64,000 bases of DNA from Pseudomonas fluorescens HK44. GTDB taxonomy: Bacteria > Pseudomonadota > Gammaproteobacteria > Pseudomonadales > Pseudomonadaceae. Position 1 is the stretch's first letter, and each line of letters begins with the position of its first letter. Position numbers and translations under genes: made by a program. Location: positions 62,001 to 126,000 of the forward strand of contig NZ_AFOY02000005.1 of assembly GCF_000217955.3 (NCBI RefSeq), written 5' to 3'. Below, piece by piece: positions 17,028-25,944 of the stretch. The notes under the pieces are model-generated. The model had not been told where the DNA came from. It searched no databases and saw nothing but the letters and a program-made list of their open reading frames with translations.

Positions 17028-18198
17028 GTGTGCTGTTCGCGAAATAAATTTCTCCATGCTTGCACTACACTTCAGGTGTCATTCCTACCTTGGAGAGTTC
17101 CTGGTGAGTGCTCTGGACATTACGCTTAGCCCCGAAGAATTTGCCGAACTGAGCCGTCGCGTACGTTCCGCCACCATCAGTCAGCGCGATGGCCGTCGAG
17201 CCCGCGTCATCTTGCTGGCAGCACAAGGATCAACGCGAGAAGAAATCGTACGATTGACAGGTTTCTCTCGCCCTACGGTCACCGACTGGTGCCAGCGTTT
17301 TCAGGCACTCAGATTGGAAGGCCTGCTCGACAAGCCTGGCCGTGGACGCAAATCCCCTCTGCCCGCCGACACGATCCGCCGCGTGCTCGAACAGGTCACT
17401 CAACCTCGTATCGGCGAGCCCCGCTGGAGCTGCCGAAGCATGGCCCGTGCTGCCGGCATATCAGCGACCACCGTGCATAAACTGTGGACGGCCAATGACT
17501 TGAAGCCTCATCTGACGCGCACCTTCAAACTGTCCAACGACCCGCAGTTCGAGGAGAAATTCTGGGATGTCATCGGCCTGTACCTGGCTCCTCCAGACAA
17601 GGCGTTGGTACTCTGCTGCGACGAGAAAAGTCAGGTGCAAGCCTTGGAGCGCACACAGCCTGGGCTACCTCTTGGGATCGGTCATATCCAAACCAAATCC
17701 CATGATTACACTCGCCACGGCACGGTCACGCTGTTTGCAGCGCTGGATTATCTCCAGGGCAAACTGATCAGTAGCATCGAGCGCCAGCACCGCCATCAGG
17801 AGTGGTTGGCTTTCCTCAAGAAAATCGACAAGGAAACCCCCAAGCACCTGCAACTGCATCTGATCGTGGATAACTATGCGACACACAAGCATGCCAAGGT
17901 GAAGACTTGGCTGACGAAACATCCGCGCTTCCACGTGTATTTCACACCGACCTCCAGCTCTTGGATGAACATGGTCGAGCGCTTTTTCAGGGACATTACC
18001 GTGTTCTTACGCGATGGCAGCTTCGGCTCCGTACGTGAGTTGGAAAGCTCGATTACCACCTTCCTGGCATTACGGAACGCACAACCGACCCGCTACGTTT
18101 GGAACGCGAAAGGCGAGGAAATTTTGAGCAAGATCCGGCGGGCACGTGAAGCGATGGAAACGCAGATGGAAGAGCAAGTTATTTCGAAAACAGCACAC
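17028..18198 (+). mobile_element. IS630-family insertion sequence, 1171 bp
   Basis: Terminal inverted repeats GTGTGCTGTTCGCGAAATAA (from 17028) and GTGTGCTGTTTTCGAAATAA (read inward from 18198). TA is present on both sides (17026-17027 and 18199-18200), as expected for IS630/mariner elements, which duplicate TA. The target was CTAG within the recombinase gene. It encodes one transposase on the plus strand. Confidence 0.94.
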
Positions 18199-18201
18199 TA
18201 G
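17104..18201 (+). CDS. IS630-family transposase
   Basis: DDE transposase of roughly 365 residues. It has an N-terminal helix-turn-helix/winged region (GSTREEIVRLTGFSRPTVTDW), a linker with GRGRKSPLP, and the catalytic core with CDEKSQVQALERT, HLIVDNYATHKH and SSSWMNMVERFFRDIT. The likely start is the GTG at 17104 (VSALDITLSPEEF); the frame is open from an ATG at 17056. The stop codon overlaps the element's right end and the flanking TA. Confidence 0.93.
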   Translation: MSALDITLSPEEFAELSRRVRSATISQRDGRRARVILLAAQGSTREEIVRLTGFSRPTVTDWCQRFQALRLEGLLDKPGRGRKSPLPADTIRRVLEQVTQPRIGEPRWSCRSMARAAGISATTVHKLWTANDLKPHLTRTFKLSNDPQFEEKFWDVIGLYLAPPDKALVLCCDEKSQVQALERTQPGLPLGIGHIQTKSHDYTRHGTVTLFAALDYLQGKLISSIERQHRHQEWLAFLKKIDKETPKHLQLHLIVDNYATHKHAKVKTWLTKHPRFHVYFTPTSSSWMNMVERFFRDITVFLRDGSFGSVRELESSITTFLALRNAQPTRYVWNAKGEEILSKIRRAREAMETQMEEQVISKTAH

Positions 18202-19105
18202 CTCGATGCTGATCTGTTGCCGAGCTTCTCGATCAAGCTGGCGATGCTGTCGGTAGCAGTCGCCGCCGTTTATCGGTGCGAGATAGCCTGTGATTTGCTC
18301 ATAACGCTCACAGGCGTAGGCCGCTCGAAGTTCGTGAAAGCCCTTGAGATCGAGGTCGTGTAGGAAATCTCGTGCTGGACGTACCGTTTGCCGCATGAAC
18401 TGTATGTAGCTTTCATCGCGGGCCAGCAGGTTGTGACTGCCGTGTGGCGAGACGTTATGCGCGATATGCAGCGCAGTCCGGACTCGGTCTGTCGCTGCTA
18501 TCCACCTCGGAGCTGATGCCCCTGATCGACCGCCCTTGGTGCCGTCTTGAATATTGATCCTGCCTAGTTGTTCGGCCTCGCGTTGCAGTCTTGACAGGTC
18601 GGCCAAGATTGCTTCACGAAGGCGCATGCCGGTTTCACGAGCCAAGCGCACGATGGCGCTGATCCGGTGTTGCCCCTGATCACTGAGGGCCTGAGTGATC
18701 CGTTCAATGTGCTGCCGATCCTGACCTTGCGGCGCGACACGGCGGATTGCTGAGCGCTGCAGTCCCAATGCCTGGCTCGGGCTCTGAACTTTCACATACT
18801 GATCACCGCGAAGCGCCGCCAGCGTTCGGTTGACGCTGGACAACCGGTTTTGCGCGGTGGCGATGCTGAGGTCGCCGTGGTCGATTTGCTGGCGAAGGTA
18901 CTGGGCATAGCTGAGCAGCGTTTGTCGGTCAATCTGCCGCGCATCGTTATAGCCCGGCCCTTCTTCGGATCGACACCAGCGCACGAATGCCTGCCAACGA
19001 TCACTGTGGGCTTTGACTGTGGCGAAATGGCCGCCGCCGAACAGATCCTTGAGTGCTTGCGGACCGGCGTAGCTCAACTGGCGACCATAGCCAAAGTTGC
19101 GGCCG

Positions 19106-19474
19106 TCACGCCTGCCGACCAGGGCCATCCTGGATTTCCTTCTCATGCTGGCGCAGGTAAGCCAGCAGCTCGCGCCAGTGGCGGTTCACCAGATCTAGTT
19201 GGTCCCATTCGCTGAGGCGAAAACACAGCCGGTTGTTGAGGCAGAACAGTTCCGCACCTTCCTTGTGTAGGCGCTCAATCAGGTCACCGATGAGGGAACC
19301 GTTCTCCCTGTTTTTGGCGACAGCGGCGACACCGGCGACACCGGCGACAAGCCCCGTGGCGTCTGGCTTTGCGCGTGGCGACAAAGTGGCGACAGCAGTG
19401 GCGACGAGCTGCAACTGCTGAGTGTTTTTGCCTTGGGCGCGCCGGTTGCGCAGCGCTTCATTGAGTCGAAACAT
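19106..19474 (-). CDS. Small protein of the island recombinase operon, unknown
   Basis: About 122 residues from MFRLNEALRNRRAQGKNTQQ. The middle is low-complexity (VATAVATLSPRAKP, LVAGVAGVAAVAK), encoded by repeated GGCGACA units. The C-terminal half (ELFCLNNRLCFRLSEWDQLDL and WRELLAYLRQHEKEIQ) is more globular. It overlaps the end of the DUF3987-like gene and the start of the recombinase gene, so all are one operon. No function recognised. Confidence 0.65.
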   Translation of the reverse strand: MFRLNEALRNRRAQGKNTQQLQLVATAVATLSPRAKPDATGLVAGVAGVAAVAKNRENGSLIGDLIERLHKEGAELFCLNNRLCFRLSEWDQLDLVNRHWRELLAYLRQHEKEIQDGPGRQA

Positions 19475-20858
19475 GGCGCACCTCAAAGTGGCGACCGTCT
19501 GTGCTGAGCCATTGATGCATAATCAACTCGACCAGCAGGGCCACCGTGTGGTGGCTGCTTTTGCGAGCGAAGCGTGGGCCGTTGCGGGTGAGGTCGCGCA
19601 CGGTGAAGCGCGACCACTGTTTTTCCTGCAGCCAACGCAGCAGCCGATCGGCTTCCTCGAGCTTGGTGCAGGCCGGTTCCTGCTCGGTCAGCCGTTGGAT
19701 TTCGGTCAGGTAGTAAGCCATCAGTGAAGAGGCACGCTGGATATGCGTGACCTCGATCATGTCGCTGCCTTCCAGCACCGTAAAGACGCCGGCGATGCGC
19801 AGAAGGTTGTCTGCGGCCTTGGATGCGCTGGGTCGCACATTGGCCAGCTCGTCGAACTCGCCCAGTTGGGCTTCGATGGTGTCGTGCAGGTTGATCCAGG
19901 TTTGCCGGGCCAGGCTTTTGAGTGCAAGGGCTTTGGGTTGTAGCGCGCCATCGCTGTCGACTGCCCAAGGACGTTGCAGTAGTTCGGTGATTCGCTGGGT
20001 GTAGCGTTTGAGCTTGGCATCTTGGGTGAGATCCACCGGCTGATAAAAGCGCTGTCCGGCCAAGCTCTGCGGCCAGGTGATCAGGCAGCGGGCGAAGATG
20101 CCTTGGCCGTTGAGCAGCGGATCCTTGAGTAACTGTCTCGCCAAATAAGGCTGCAGCATCAAATGCAGGCTTAAGCGCCGGTCGTAGGCGCGTAGGCTTT
20201 CTCCAGTCATGGAGCGGGAGCGGTCGATGGGATTGCCGTCCCACAGGGATGACAGGGTGGTCACGGCCTTGAGGCGATTGTCCCGGCTCATAGTACTGCT
20301 ACCGAGGAACTGGCCGCCCTCGTCGCTGAACAGTCCCATGCTGGGGAAGCCAAAACACAGGCTTTTGATCAGGGCCTCGATGGTCGGTTCGCTGCTGATC
20401 AGCCGAGGCGCGGTTGGCTCTGGCTCCATATGGACTGGCTGGTCGGCTTTGCTCTCGCTGGTAGTCGCTGACTTCTGCGATTGCGCCAGCGTGGCGCGGT
20501 AGCGACTGAGTTTTTCACGGTAGGTCTGCCATTGCTGGCGTTCCCATTCGCGGGCTGGCTTTAAGGCCAGCCGATCCACCGCCGTCTTGCGATCGCCGGA
20601 AGAGGCTACGGTGAGCAGGTACAACGACAGCGGATAGATCCTGCCATCCAGATGGACATTGGCATGTCCCTGGGTAGCCAAGGCCGATGTGGCCAGCACC
20701 GATTGTGCGGCCATAGCGCGGGGTACACCCATCACCTCGGCCATGCGCTCGACGGCCGGTCCCAGCAGATCACCGAGGGCGGCCACGGGATAATCCAATG
20801 GCGCCTGGCTGGCCTCCAGCAACGGTTGCGGCGGCAGCCGCCATGTTGATTGCAGCAT
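19458..20858 (-). CDS. DUF3987 (YfjI-like) family protein
   Basis: 466 residues from the ATG at 20858, chosen because AGGAGA lies upstream; the frame extends to 21032 without a site. Characteristic segments are PLSLYLLTVASSGDRKTAVD, where a P-loop-like turn would sit, then GLFSDEGGQFLGSSTMSRDN, and LHLMLQPYLARQLLKDPL. This family is common on plasmids and islands and is distantly helicase/primase-like; its function is not established. It leads the minus-strand recombinase operon and overlaps the following small gene by 17 bp. Confidence 0.82.
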   Translation of the reverse strand: MLQSTWRLPPQPLLEASQAPLDYPVAALGDLLGPAVERMAEVMGVPRAMAAQSVLATSALATQGHANVHLDGRIYPLSLYLLTVASSGDRKTAVDRLALKPAREWERQQWQTYREKLSRYRATLAQSQKSATTSESKADQPVHMEPEPTAPRLISSEPTIEALIKSLCFGFPSMGLFSDEGGQFLGSSTMSRDNRLKAVTTLSSLWDGNPIDRSRSMTGESLRAYDRRLSLHLMLQPYLARQLLKDPLLNGQGIFARCLITWPQSLAGQRFYQPVDLTQDAKLKRYTQRITELLQRPWAVDSDGALQPKALALKSLARQTWINLHDTIEAQLGEFDELANVRPSASKAADNLLRIAGVFTVLEGSDMIEVTHIQRASSLMAYYLTEIQRLTEQEPACTKLEEADRLLRWLQEKQWSRFTVRDLTRNGPRFARKSSHHTVALLVELIMHQWLSTDGRHFEVRHVSTQ

Positions 20859-21853
20859 CAGCTGTCTCCTGTTCTCCCAGTGTTTCCTCACGCTCCCGCC
20901 ACGGATGTTGAGTGTTGTCAGGGATGAAGGCCCCTGCGGCCTGTGAGGGTGTTCACTGACGCGGAACGGACGGCTCCTTACGACCAAGAGCTCGGGCATT
21001 TCCCATCGATCTGGCCTCCTGAACGCATCCAAGGATGCGGGCGGGTGGAGGCTGCACCGGCTGACGAATCCGGTACCGCGAGATCATGGGTGGGAAAAGA
21101 CATTAACGTCGCGACTGGGGCATGCCTGACTGTCAGTCAGGTGCAGCCTGTCCTGGGCTGTGGCACCGTCGCCAGCGTTAATGCGAGACGTGTCGAATCG
21201 GTTTTGTCATGCCGATTGTCACGAGGTGTATTGCCGCAAAGCCCGATCAGACGTGGGCTGCAGCAGTGTGCTGAGCGCCCGTCTCTTTCCAGGAGAAAGA
21301 GACGGGCGCAGTCTGGCGCAGCGAGATGTGCCGAGGGAGGGGGTTGCTGCAGGGCAGAAGGGGACGAAGCAGGCAATCTGCTGCACAGATGCATTGGAGC
21401 AGTCGGCATCCATCACAACGGCGTTGTGACCGTGCGAGCCACCGGATGCTGATCGCACTTAGGGAGAACCACCACGCAGTGGCGTAGCCTTGAAGGTTCG
21501 GGCTACCTGGGCTGGTGCTGTCAACGACAGCGATCCTCAGGGCTTGGTTTAAGCCCCTTCTCGCTGTGGGTCAATCGCTGTTTTTGGGTAAGCGTTGCGC
21601 TAGTTGAGACCATTGGAAAGCTTTGGAAATCTGTGGACTTCGGTGGCGATGTAGCTGTTCGTCGGGTTTGTCGTGTGAGCCCTCATCGCCGGGAATGCGG
21701 AGCCTTCTCGGCGATGAGGACTTGGCTGAAAGAGCGTAGTAGCGAACCTGAAAGTGGCGACTGTCGCCAACACTGTCGCCACCTTCCAGCCCCGTGCCGA
21801 CGTGGGTTGTCGCCGGTGTCGCCGCTGTCGCCAGTAGGTAAAGGAGCTATCTG
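20859..21853. other. Gene-poor spacer between the recombinase operon and the P4-type integrase
   Basis: About 1 kb without a gene I can support. Reading frames here lack ribosome sites and family resemblance. It contains a perfect 15-bp-arm hairpin (21275-21309) and a GGCGACA-repeat block (about 21755-21837, minus strand) like the one inside the 126-codon gene. The segment probably includes the promoter of the DUF3987 operon near 20860-20960. Confidence 0.55.
21275..21309. repeat. Perfect hairpin with 15-bp arms
   Basis: GCGCCCGTCTCTTTC (21275-21289) is followed by a 5-base loop and its exact complement (21295-21309). No T-run follows, so it is not a standard terminator. It could be a structured RNA, a nicking/recombination site or a protein target. 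Confidence 0.8.
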
Positions 21854-23128
21854 CTACCGATTGGCACTTCGACTGAGGGGCGTGATGTTGATTTTGCCGA
21901 GAATCCATACATCAAGCATGTCTGCCCACTGCTGCATCATCTTCGCGCGATCCACCAGGTACTCCGCCTGGTTATAGGTGCGCCGTACCGCATTGGGCTC
22001 GGCGTGGGCGAGTTGTCGCTCGATCCAGTCGGCAGGATAGCCCATCTCGTTGAGCCGGGTACTTCCCGTGGTTCTGGTGGCGTGGGGGCTGTATTTGCCA
22101 CTCCACCCCAGTGCTTTGAGCATCTGCCGGAATGAAGCCGCGACCATCGGCTTGGTTCGCTCATCGCGGTGGGGAAACAAGTGCTCATATCTGCCCGTGA
22201 CGGTATGCAGAGCTCGCAGCATGTCCATTGCCTGGGTGGGTAGAGGTACAATGTGTTCCTTGCGCTTTTTCATCCGCTCAGCGGGAATCCGCCAGCGGCT
22301 GGCGTCGAAATCAAACTCATCCCACCGCGCTTCCACTACTTCGTTCGGTCGGCAGAGCGTCAGCCACATCAGGCGGAATGCAGTAATGGTTTCGTGGCGA
22401 CCGCAATGTCCCTCGACATCTCTCAGAAGTTGGCCAATTTCCTCCACAGTTAGCGGGCGCTTATGCTGGGTTTTGTTTGCCGGGAGTGCTCTGCGAACTG
22501 GATACACCGGATCGGTATCTGCCCGCAGTGTCGAAACCGCGAGCTCGAAGATGCCGGACATACTGCGTTTGGCCTCTGCCGCAACTGTCAGGCCGTTTTT
22601 TTTCGCCGACGTAGTAAGCACATCCAGAATGTGCGCTGGGGTGATGCTCTTGATCGGCCACAGACCAATCTTGGGAAAGACCACACGCTGGAGCATATCC
22701 AGCCGCTTGGTCTTGGTGATGTCTACCCAATCCTTCAGGGCCAGCCACTCTTTCGCCACAGCTTCGAAGGTAGTGGCATTTTCCTGCTCTCGCTTGATGC
22801 GCTCGAGTTGCCGATGCTGGGCGGGGTTGATGCCTTGCCTCACCAAATCTCTGGCTTTAACGCGCTCGTCCCGTGCCTCTGCCAACGTAAAGCGTCGACC
22901 ATTCTTTCGAGCCTGGGCCTCTTCCTGAGATTCACCCCGAGGCGCGATCGCATAGTCGCCAATCGCAAAGGTGCTCTCCTTGGCCGTGTCTGCGGTTCGA
23001 AGCTCGAAACGGTAGCGCCATGCTTTTGAACCGTTGGGTTTGACCTCCAGGTACAGCCCCTTTCCATCGGTGAGCTTGTAGGGTTTGTCCTTGGGCTTTG
23101 CGGTGCGGCATTGGGTATCGGTCAGCAT
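21854..23128 (-). CDS. P4-type tyrosine integrase (DUF4102 N terminus)
   Basis: Site-specific integrase of 424 residues. The N terminus LTDTQCRTAKPKDKPYKLTD and GKGLYLEVKPNGSKAWRYRF is the arm-binding domain of P4-like integrases. The catalytic residues are visible: Arg in MWLTLCRPNEVVEARW, His-x-x-Arg in SPHATRTTGSTRLNEMG, His in QLAHAEPNAVRRTYNQAEY with the Tyr in RRTYNQ. It looks intact. It is the gene nearest the core genome, 190 bp from the ychF 3' end, typical of an island end. Two 13-bp direct repeats lie just upstream of its start. Confidence 0.95.
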   Translation of the reverse strand: MLTDTQCRTAKPKDKPYKLTDGKGLYLEVKPNGSKAWRYRFELRTADTAKESTFAIGDYAIAPRGESQEEAQARKNGRRFTLAEARDERVKARDLVRQGINPAQHRQLERIKREQENATTFEAVAKEWLALKDWVDITKTKRLDMLQRVVFPKIGLWPIKSITPAHILDVLTTSAKKNGLTVAAEAKRSMSGIFELAVSTLRADTDPVYPVRRALPANKTQHKRPLTVEEIGQLLRDVEGHCGRHETITAFRLMWLTLCRPNEVVEARWDEFDFDASRWRIPAERMKKRKEHIVPLPTQAMDMLRALHTVTGRYEHLFPHRDERTKPMVAASFRQMLKALGWSGKYSPHATRTTGSTRLNEMGYPADWIERQLAHAEPNAVRRTYNQAEYLVDRAKMMQQWADMLDVWILGKINITPLSRSANR

Positions 23129-23147
23129 GGCCTGATCTCCGGATTCC

Positions 23148-23193
23148 CGTCATACCCGGTTTTTCAAACCGGCTTTTAGGCGTCATACCCGGT
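23148..23193. repeat. Direct repeats upstream of the integrase gene
   Basis: CGTCATACCCGGT occurs at 23148-23160 and again at 23181-23193, a 33-bp period, 20-65 bp upstream of the integrase ATG. Such repeats near int are often arm-type integrase or excisionase binding sites, or operators for int. Which of these applies is not known. Confidence 0.6.
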
Positions 23194-23249
23194 AGCGTAC
23201 CCATCAACATCCCAGATTACAATGGAGGAGGGTGGCAATCCTAAGACAA

Positions 23250-23285
23250 AAAATCCCCGTATCAGCGAGTGATTACGGGGATTTT
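23250..23285 (-). terminator. Rho-independent terminator of ychF
   Basis: AAAATCCCCGTA (23250-23261) and TACGGGGATTTT (23274-23285) form a 12-bp stem with T-runs on both sides, 37 bp after the ychF stop. Confidence 0.85.
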
Positions 23286-23321
23286 GTGTCTATCGAGATC
23301 CGTGGAAATCCACGGTTCCTG

Positions 23322-24422
23322 TTACACGTTGAAGCGGAAGTGCATCACGTCGCCGTCTTTGACGATGTAATCCTTGCCTTCCAGGCGCCATTTACCGGCT
23401 TCTTTGGCGCCGGCTTCGCCTTTGTACTGGATGAAGTCGTTGTAGGCGATGACTTCGGCGCGGATGAAGCCTTTCTCGAAGTCGGTGTGGATCACGCCAG
23501 CAGCTTGTGGTGCGGTGGCACCGACGCGGACGGTCCAGGCGCGGACTTCTTCAACGCCGGCGGTGAAATAGGTCTGCAGGTGCAGCATTTCGTAGCCAGC
23601 GCGGATTACGCGGTTCAAGCCGGGTTCTTCGAGGCCCAGGGCTTCGAGGAACATGTCCTTTTCTTCGCCGTCTTCAAGTTCGGCGATTTCCGCTTCGATC
23701 TTGTTGCAGACCGGTACAACCACAGCGCCTTCTTCTTCGGCGATGGCCTTGACCACGTCGAGCAGCGGGTTGTTTTCGAAGCCGTCTTCAGCAACGTTGG
23801 CGATGTACATGACCGGTTTGGTGGTCAGCAGGTGGAAGCCACGGATCACCGCTTTTTCGTCGGAGCTCAGGTTCTTCATCAGGCTGCGAGCAGGCTTACC
23901 GATGGTGAAGTGAGCGATCAACTGCTCCAGCAGGCCTTTCTGAACCACGGCGTCCTTGTCACCACCCTTGGCGTTGCGGGTGACTTTCTGCAGTTGCTTC
24001 TCGCAGCTGTCGAGGTCGGCGAAGATCAGTTCGAGGTCGATGATCTCGATGTCGCGTTTCGGGTCGACGCTGTTGGAGACGTGAATCACGTTCTCGTCTT
24101 CGAAGCAGCGGACTACGTGAGCGATGGCATCGGTTTCACGGATGTTGGCCAGGAACTTGTTGCCCAGACCTTCACCTTTCGAGGCGCCGGCAACCAGGCC
24201 AGCGATGTCGACGAATTCCATGGTGGTCGGCAGGATGCGCTTCGGATTGACGATGGCCGCCAGGGCTTCCAGGCGCGGGTCCGGCATCGGCACGATGCCG
24301 CTGTTCGGCTCGATAGTGCAGAAGGGGAAGTTTTCGGCCGCGATACCGGATTTGGTCAGGGCGTTGAACAGGGTGGACTTGCCGACGTTAGGCAGGCCGA
24401 CGATGCCGCAGTTGAATCCCAT
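23322..24422 (-). CDS. ychF: Redox-regulated ATPase/GTPase YchF
   Basis: Obg-related P-loop NTPase of 366 residues that binds ribosomes and prefers ATP. It begins [19 protein letters not shown] with the Walker A motif, followed by [11 protein letters not shown] (switch I) and [20 protein letters not shown] (G3 region). The C-terminal TGS domain is in [20 protein letters not shown]. Start at ATG 24422; the longer frame lacks similarity. It is the last gene of the core block before the island, following pth with a 23-bp gap. Confidence 0.97.
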   Translation of the reverse strand: MGFNCGIVGLPNVGKSTLFNALTKSGIAAENFPFCTIEPNSGIVPMPDPRLEALAAIVNPKRILPTTMEFVDIAGLVAGASKGEGLGNKFLANIRETDAIAHVVRCFEDENVIHVSNSVDPKRDIEIIDLELIFADLDSCEKQLQKVTRNAKGGDKDAVVQKGLLEQLIAHFTIGKPARSLMKNLSSDEKAVIRGFHLLTTKPVMYIANVAEDGFENNPLLDVVKAIAEEEGAVVVPVCNKIEAEIAELEDGEEKDMFLEALGLEEPGLNRVIRAGYEMLHLQTYFTAGVEEVRAWTVRVGATAPQAAGVIHTDFEKGFIRAEVIAYNDFIQYKGEAGAKEAGKWRLEGKDYIVKDGDVMHFRFNV

Positions 24423-24445
24423 GGTATTTCCCCAAGGAGTTAGAG

Positions 24446-25030
24446 TCAGGCCTTCTGGGTGTGCAGGTTTTTCATCGCGCGGTTCCATTCTCCGGCGAGG
24501 ATATCCGGCAGCACGCCGAGGGCAAAGTCGATGCTGGCATCGAGTTTTTCCTGTTCGGCGCGTGGCGCACGACCCAGGACAAAGTTTGAAACCATACTGG
24601 CAACGCCTGGGTGGCCAATGCCGAGCCGCAAGCGGTAAAAGGTATTTTGATTGCCCAGTTGCGCGATGATGTCGCGCAACCCGTTGTGACCGCCATGCCC
24701 GCCGCCCTGCTTGAGCTTGGCAACGCCGGGTGGCAAGTCGAGTTCGTCATGCGCCACCAGTATTTCTTCCGGTTTGATGCGGAAAAACCCGGCAAGAGCC
24801 GCCACGGCCTGGCCGCTACGGTTCATGTAGGTAGTGGGAATCAGCAGACGAACATCCTGACCCTGATGCGAGAAGCGCCCGGTCAGGCCGAAATATTTGC
24901 GATCGGCCACAAGGTTGATGCCTTGTGCTTGCGCGATGCGCTCAACAAAAAAGGCCCCTGCGTTATGCCGGGTCTGTTCGTATTCGGCGCCTGGATTTCC
25001 CAGGCCAACGATCAGTTTTATGGCAGTCAC
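24446..25030 (-). CDS. pth: Peptidyl-tRNA hydrolase
   Basis: Releases peptides from peptidyl-tRNA that drops off the ribosome. 194 residues from the GTG at 25030 ([20 protein letters not shown]). Family motifs [17 protein letters not shown] (with catalytic His), HDELDLPPG and [12 protein letters not shown] are intact. The GTG start gives the standard Pseudomonas length; the frame remains open to 25072. Lies between rplY and ychF in the normal order. Confidence 0.97.
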   Translation of the reverse strand: MTAIKLIVGLGNPGAEYEQTRHNAGAFFVERIAQAQGINLVADRKYFGLTGRFSHQGQDVRLLIPTTYMNRSGQAVAALAGFFRIKPEEILVAHDELDLPPGVAKLKQGGGHGGHNGLRDIIAQLGNQNTFYRLRLGIGHPGVASMVSNFVLGRAPRAEQEKLDASIDFALGVLPDILAGEWNRAMKNLHTQKA

Positions 25031-25202
25031 GTCAGGGGCCCTTCTTTGGAGTGGTGGATAACATCGGCGCAATAGGAGGTGTGTGCGGCGAAAGTGGACG
25101 AGAAATGCTCATTTACCATTATGTAAACTCCGCGTTCCCGCCCGCTTTCTCGCTACGTTCCAGTCCGCGATGTTACTTGCTCACTCCGGCGTACAGAGTG
25201 AA

Positions 25203-25802
25203 TTACTCTGCAGCGCCTTCTGCAGCTTCTGGAGCAACACGTGGAGCGTGAACGTTGGCAACAGCCAGGTCGTTACCGTGAGCCAGAGCAACAAATTCAA
25301 CGCCTTTAGGGGCCTTGATGTCGGACAGGTGAATGATCGAACCGATTTCGGCGTCAGCCAGGTCGATTTCGATGAATTCAGGCAGGTCTTTTGGCAGGCA
25401 GGAAACTTCAACTTCAGCAACAACGTGCGAAATTTCGCCGCCTTTTTTCACTGCAGCAGCTTCGTTGACGAAGTGCACAGGAACGTGAGCGGACAGTTTC
25501 TGACCAGCAACAACGCGTACGAAGTCAGCGTGCATCACGTGGCCTTTGGCCGGGTGACGTTGCAGAGCTTTGATGATTACGTTTTGCTTGGTGCCGCCAA
25601 CATTCAGCTCGATGATGTGGCTGTAAGCCGCTTCGTTTTCGAGCAGTTTGGCAACTTCTTTGGCCAGCATGCTGATGGATTCAGGGGCTTTTTCGCCACC
25701 GTAAACTACAGCTGGAACCAGGCTTGCGAGACGACGCAGGCGGCGGCTCGCACCTTTCCCCAGGTCGGAACGCACTTCAGCATTCAGAGTAAATTCGTTC
25801 AT
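25203..25802 (-). CDS. rplY: 50S ribosomal protein L25 (long form, CTC family)
   Basis: 199-residue L25/TL5/CTC protein binding 5S rRNA. N-terminal domain [20 protein letters not shown] and VPAVVYGG; C-terminal domain ending in an acidic Ala/Glu tail. The ATG at 25802 is chosen over one eight codons earlier by family comparison. Between prs and pth; a strong hairpin before it separates it from prs. Confidence 0.97.
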   Translation of the reverse strand: MNEFTLNAEVRSDLGKGASRRLRRLASLVPAVVYGGEKAPESISMLAKEVAKLLENEAAYSHIIELNVGGTKQNVIIKALQRHPAKGHVMHADFVRVVAGQKLSAHVPVHFVNEAAAVKKGGEISHVVAEVEVSCLPKDLPEFIEIDLADAEIGSIIHLSDIKAPKGVEFVALAHGNDLAVANVHAPRVAPEAAEGAAE

Positions 25803-25867
25803 GTTGTATCTCCAAAATAACCACATTCGCCCCAGCGTTTGCGACCAGCGCTAAAGGCGATATGGGC

Positions 25868-25906
25868 AAAAAAGCCCCGCCCCGACAGGTTATGCCGGGG
25901 CGGGGC
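25868..25906 (-). terminator. Terminator after prs
   Basis: GCCCCGCCCCG (25874-25884) and CGGGGCGGGGC (25896-25906) form an 11-bp GC stem; on the minus strand it is followed by six T. It lies 39 bp after the prs stop. Confidence 0.9.
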
Positions 25907-25944
25907 GCTTTTCGTCATCGAGATGTATCCGAAGGGCAGGGCCC

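Larger units (their letters stand above)
16975..19128 (-). pseudogene. Island tyrosine recombinase, interrupted by an IS630-family element
   Basis: The N-terminal part runs from 19128 (MALVGRRDGRNFGYGRQLSY) to 18199 and contains the core-binding domain and catalytic residues Arg (ETGMRLREAIL) and His-x-x-Arg (GFHELRAAYA). The IS630 element separates the last 16 codons, found at 17025-16975, which read GHSRIDVVSAYIGGRE. Joined at the TA target, the C terminus is SIELGHSRIDVVSAYIGG, with the second His and the nucleophilic Tyr. The original protein was 326 residues. Without the Tyr the present N-terminal product, ending in IS-encoded residues at 18070, cannot be catalytic. An ATG at 19146 is also in frame. 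Confidence 0.88.

Noticed and set aside
20943..21452. 169-codon open frame in the island spacer
   Set aside because: Low-complexity, Cys/Arg/Gly-rich translation, no ribosome site, and it runs through the perfect hairpin; GC-rich chance frame.
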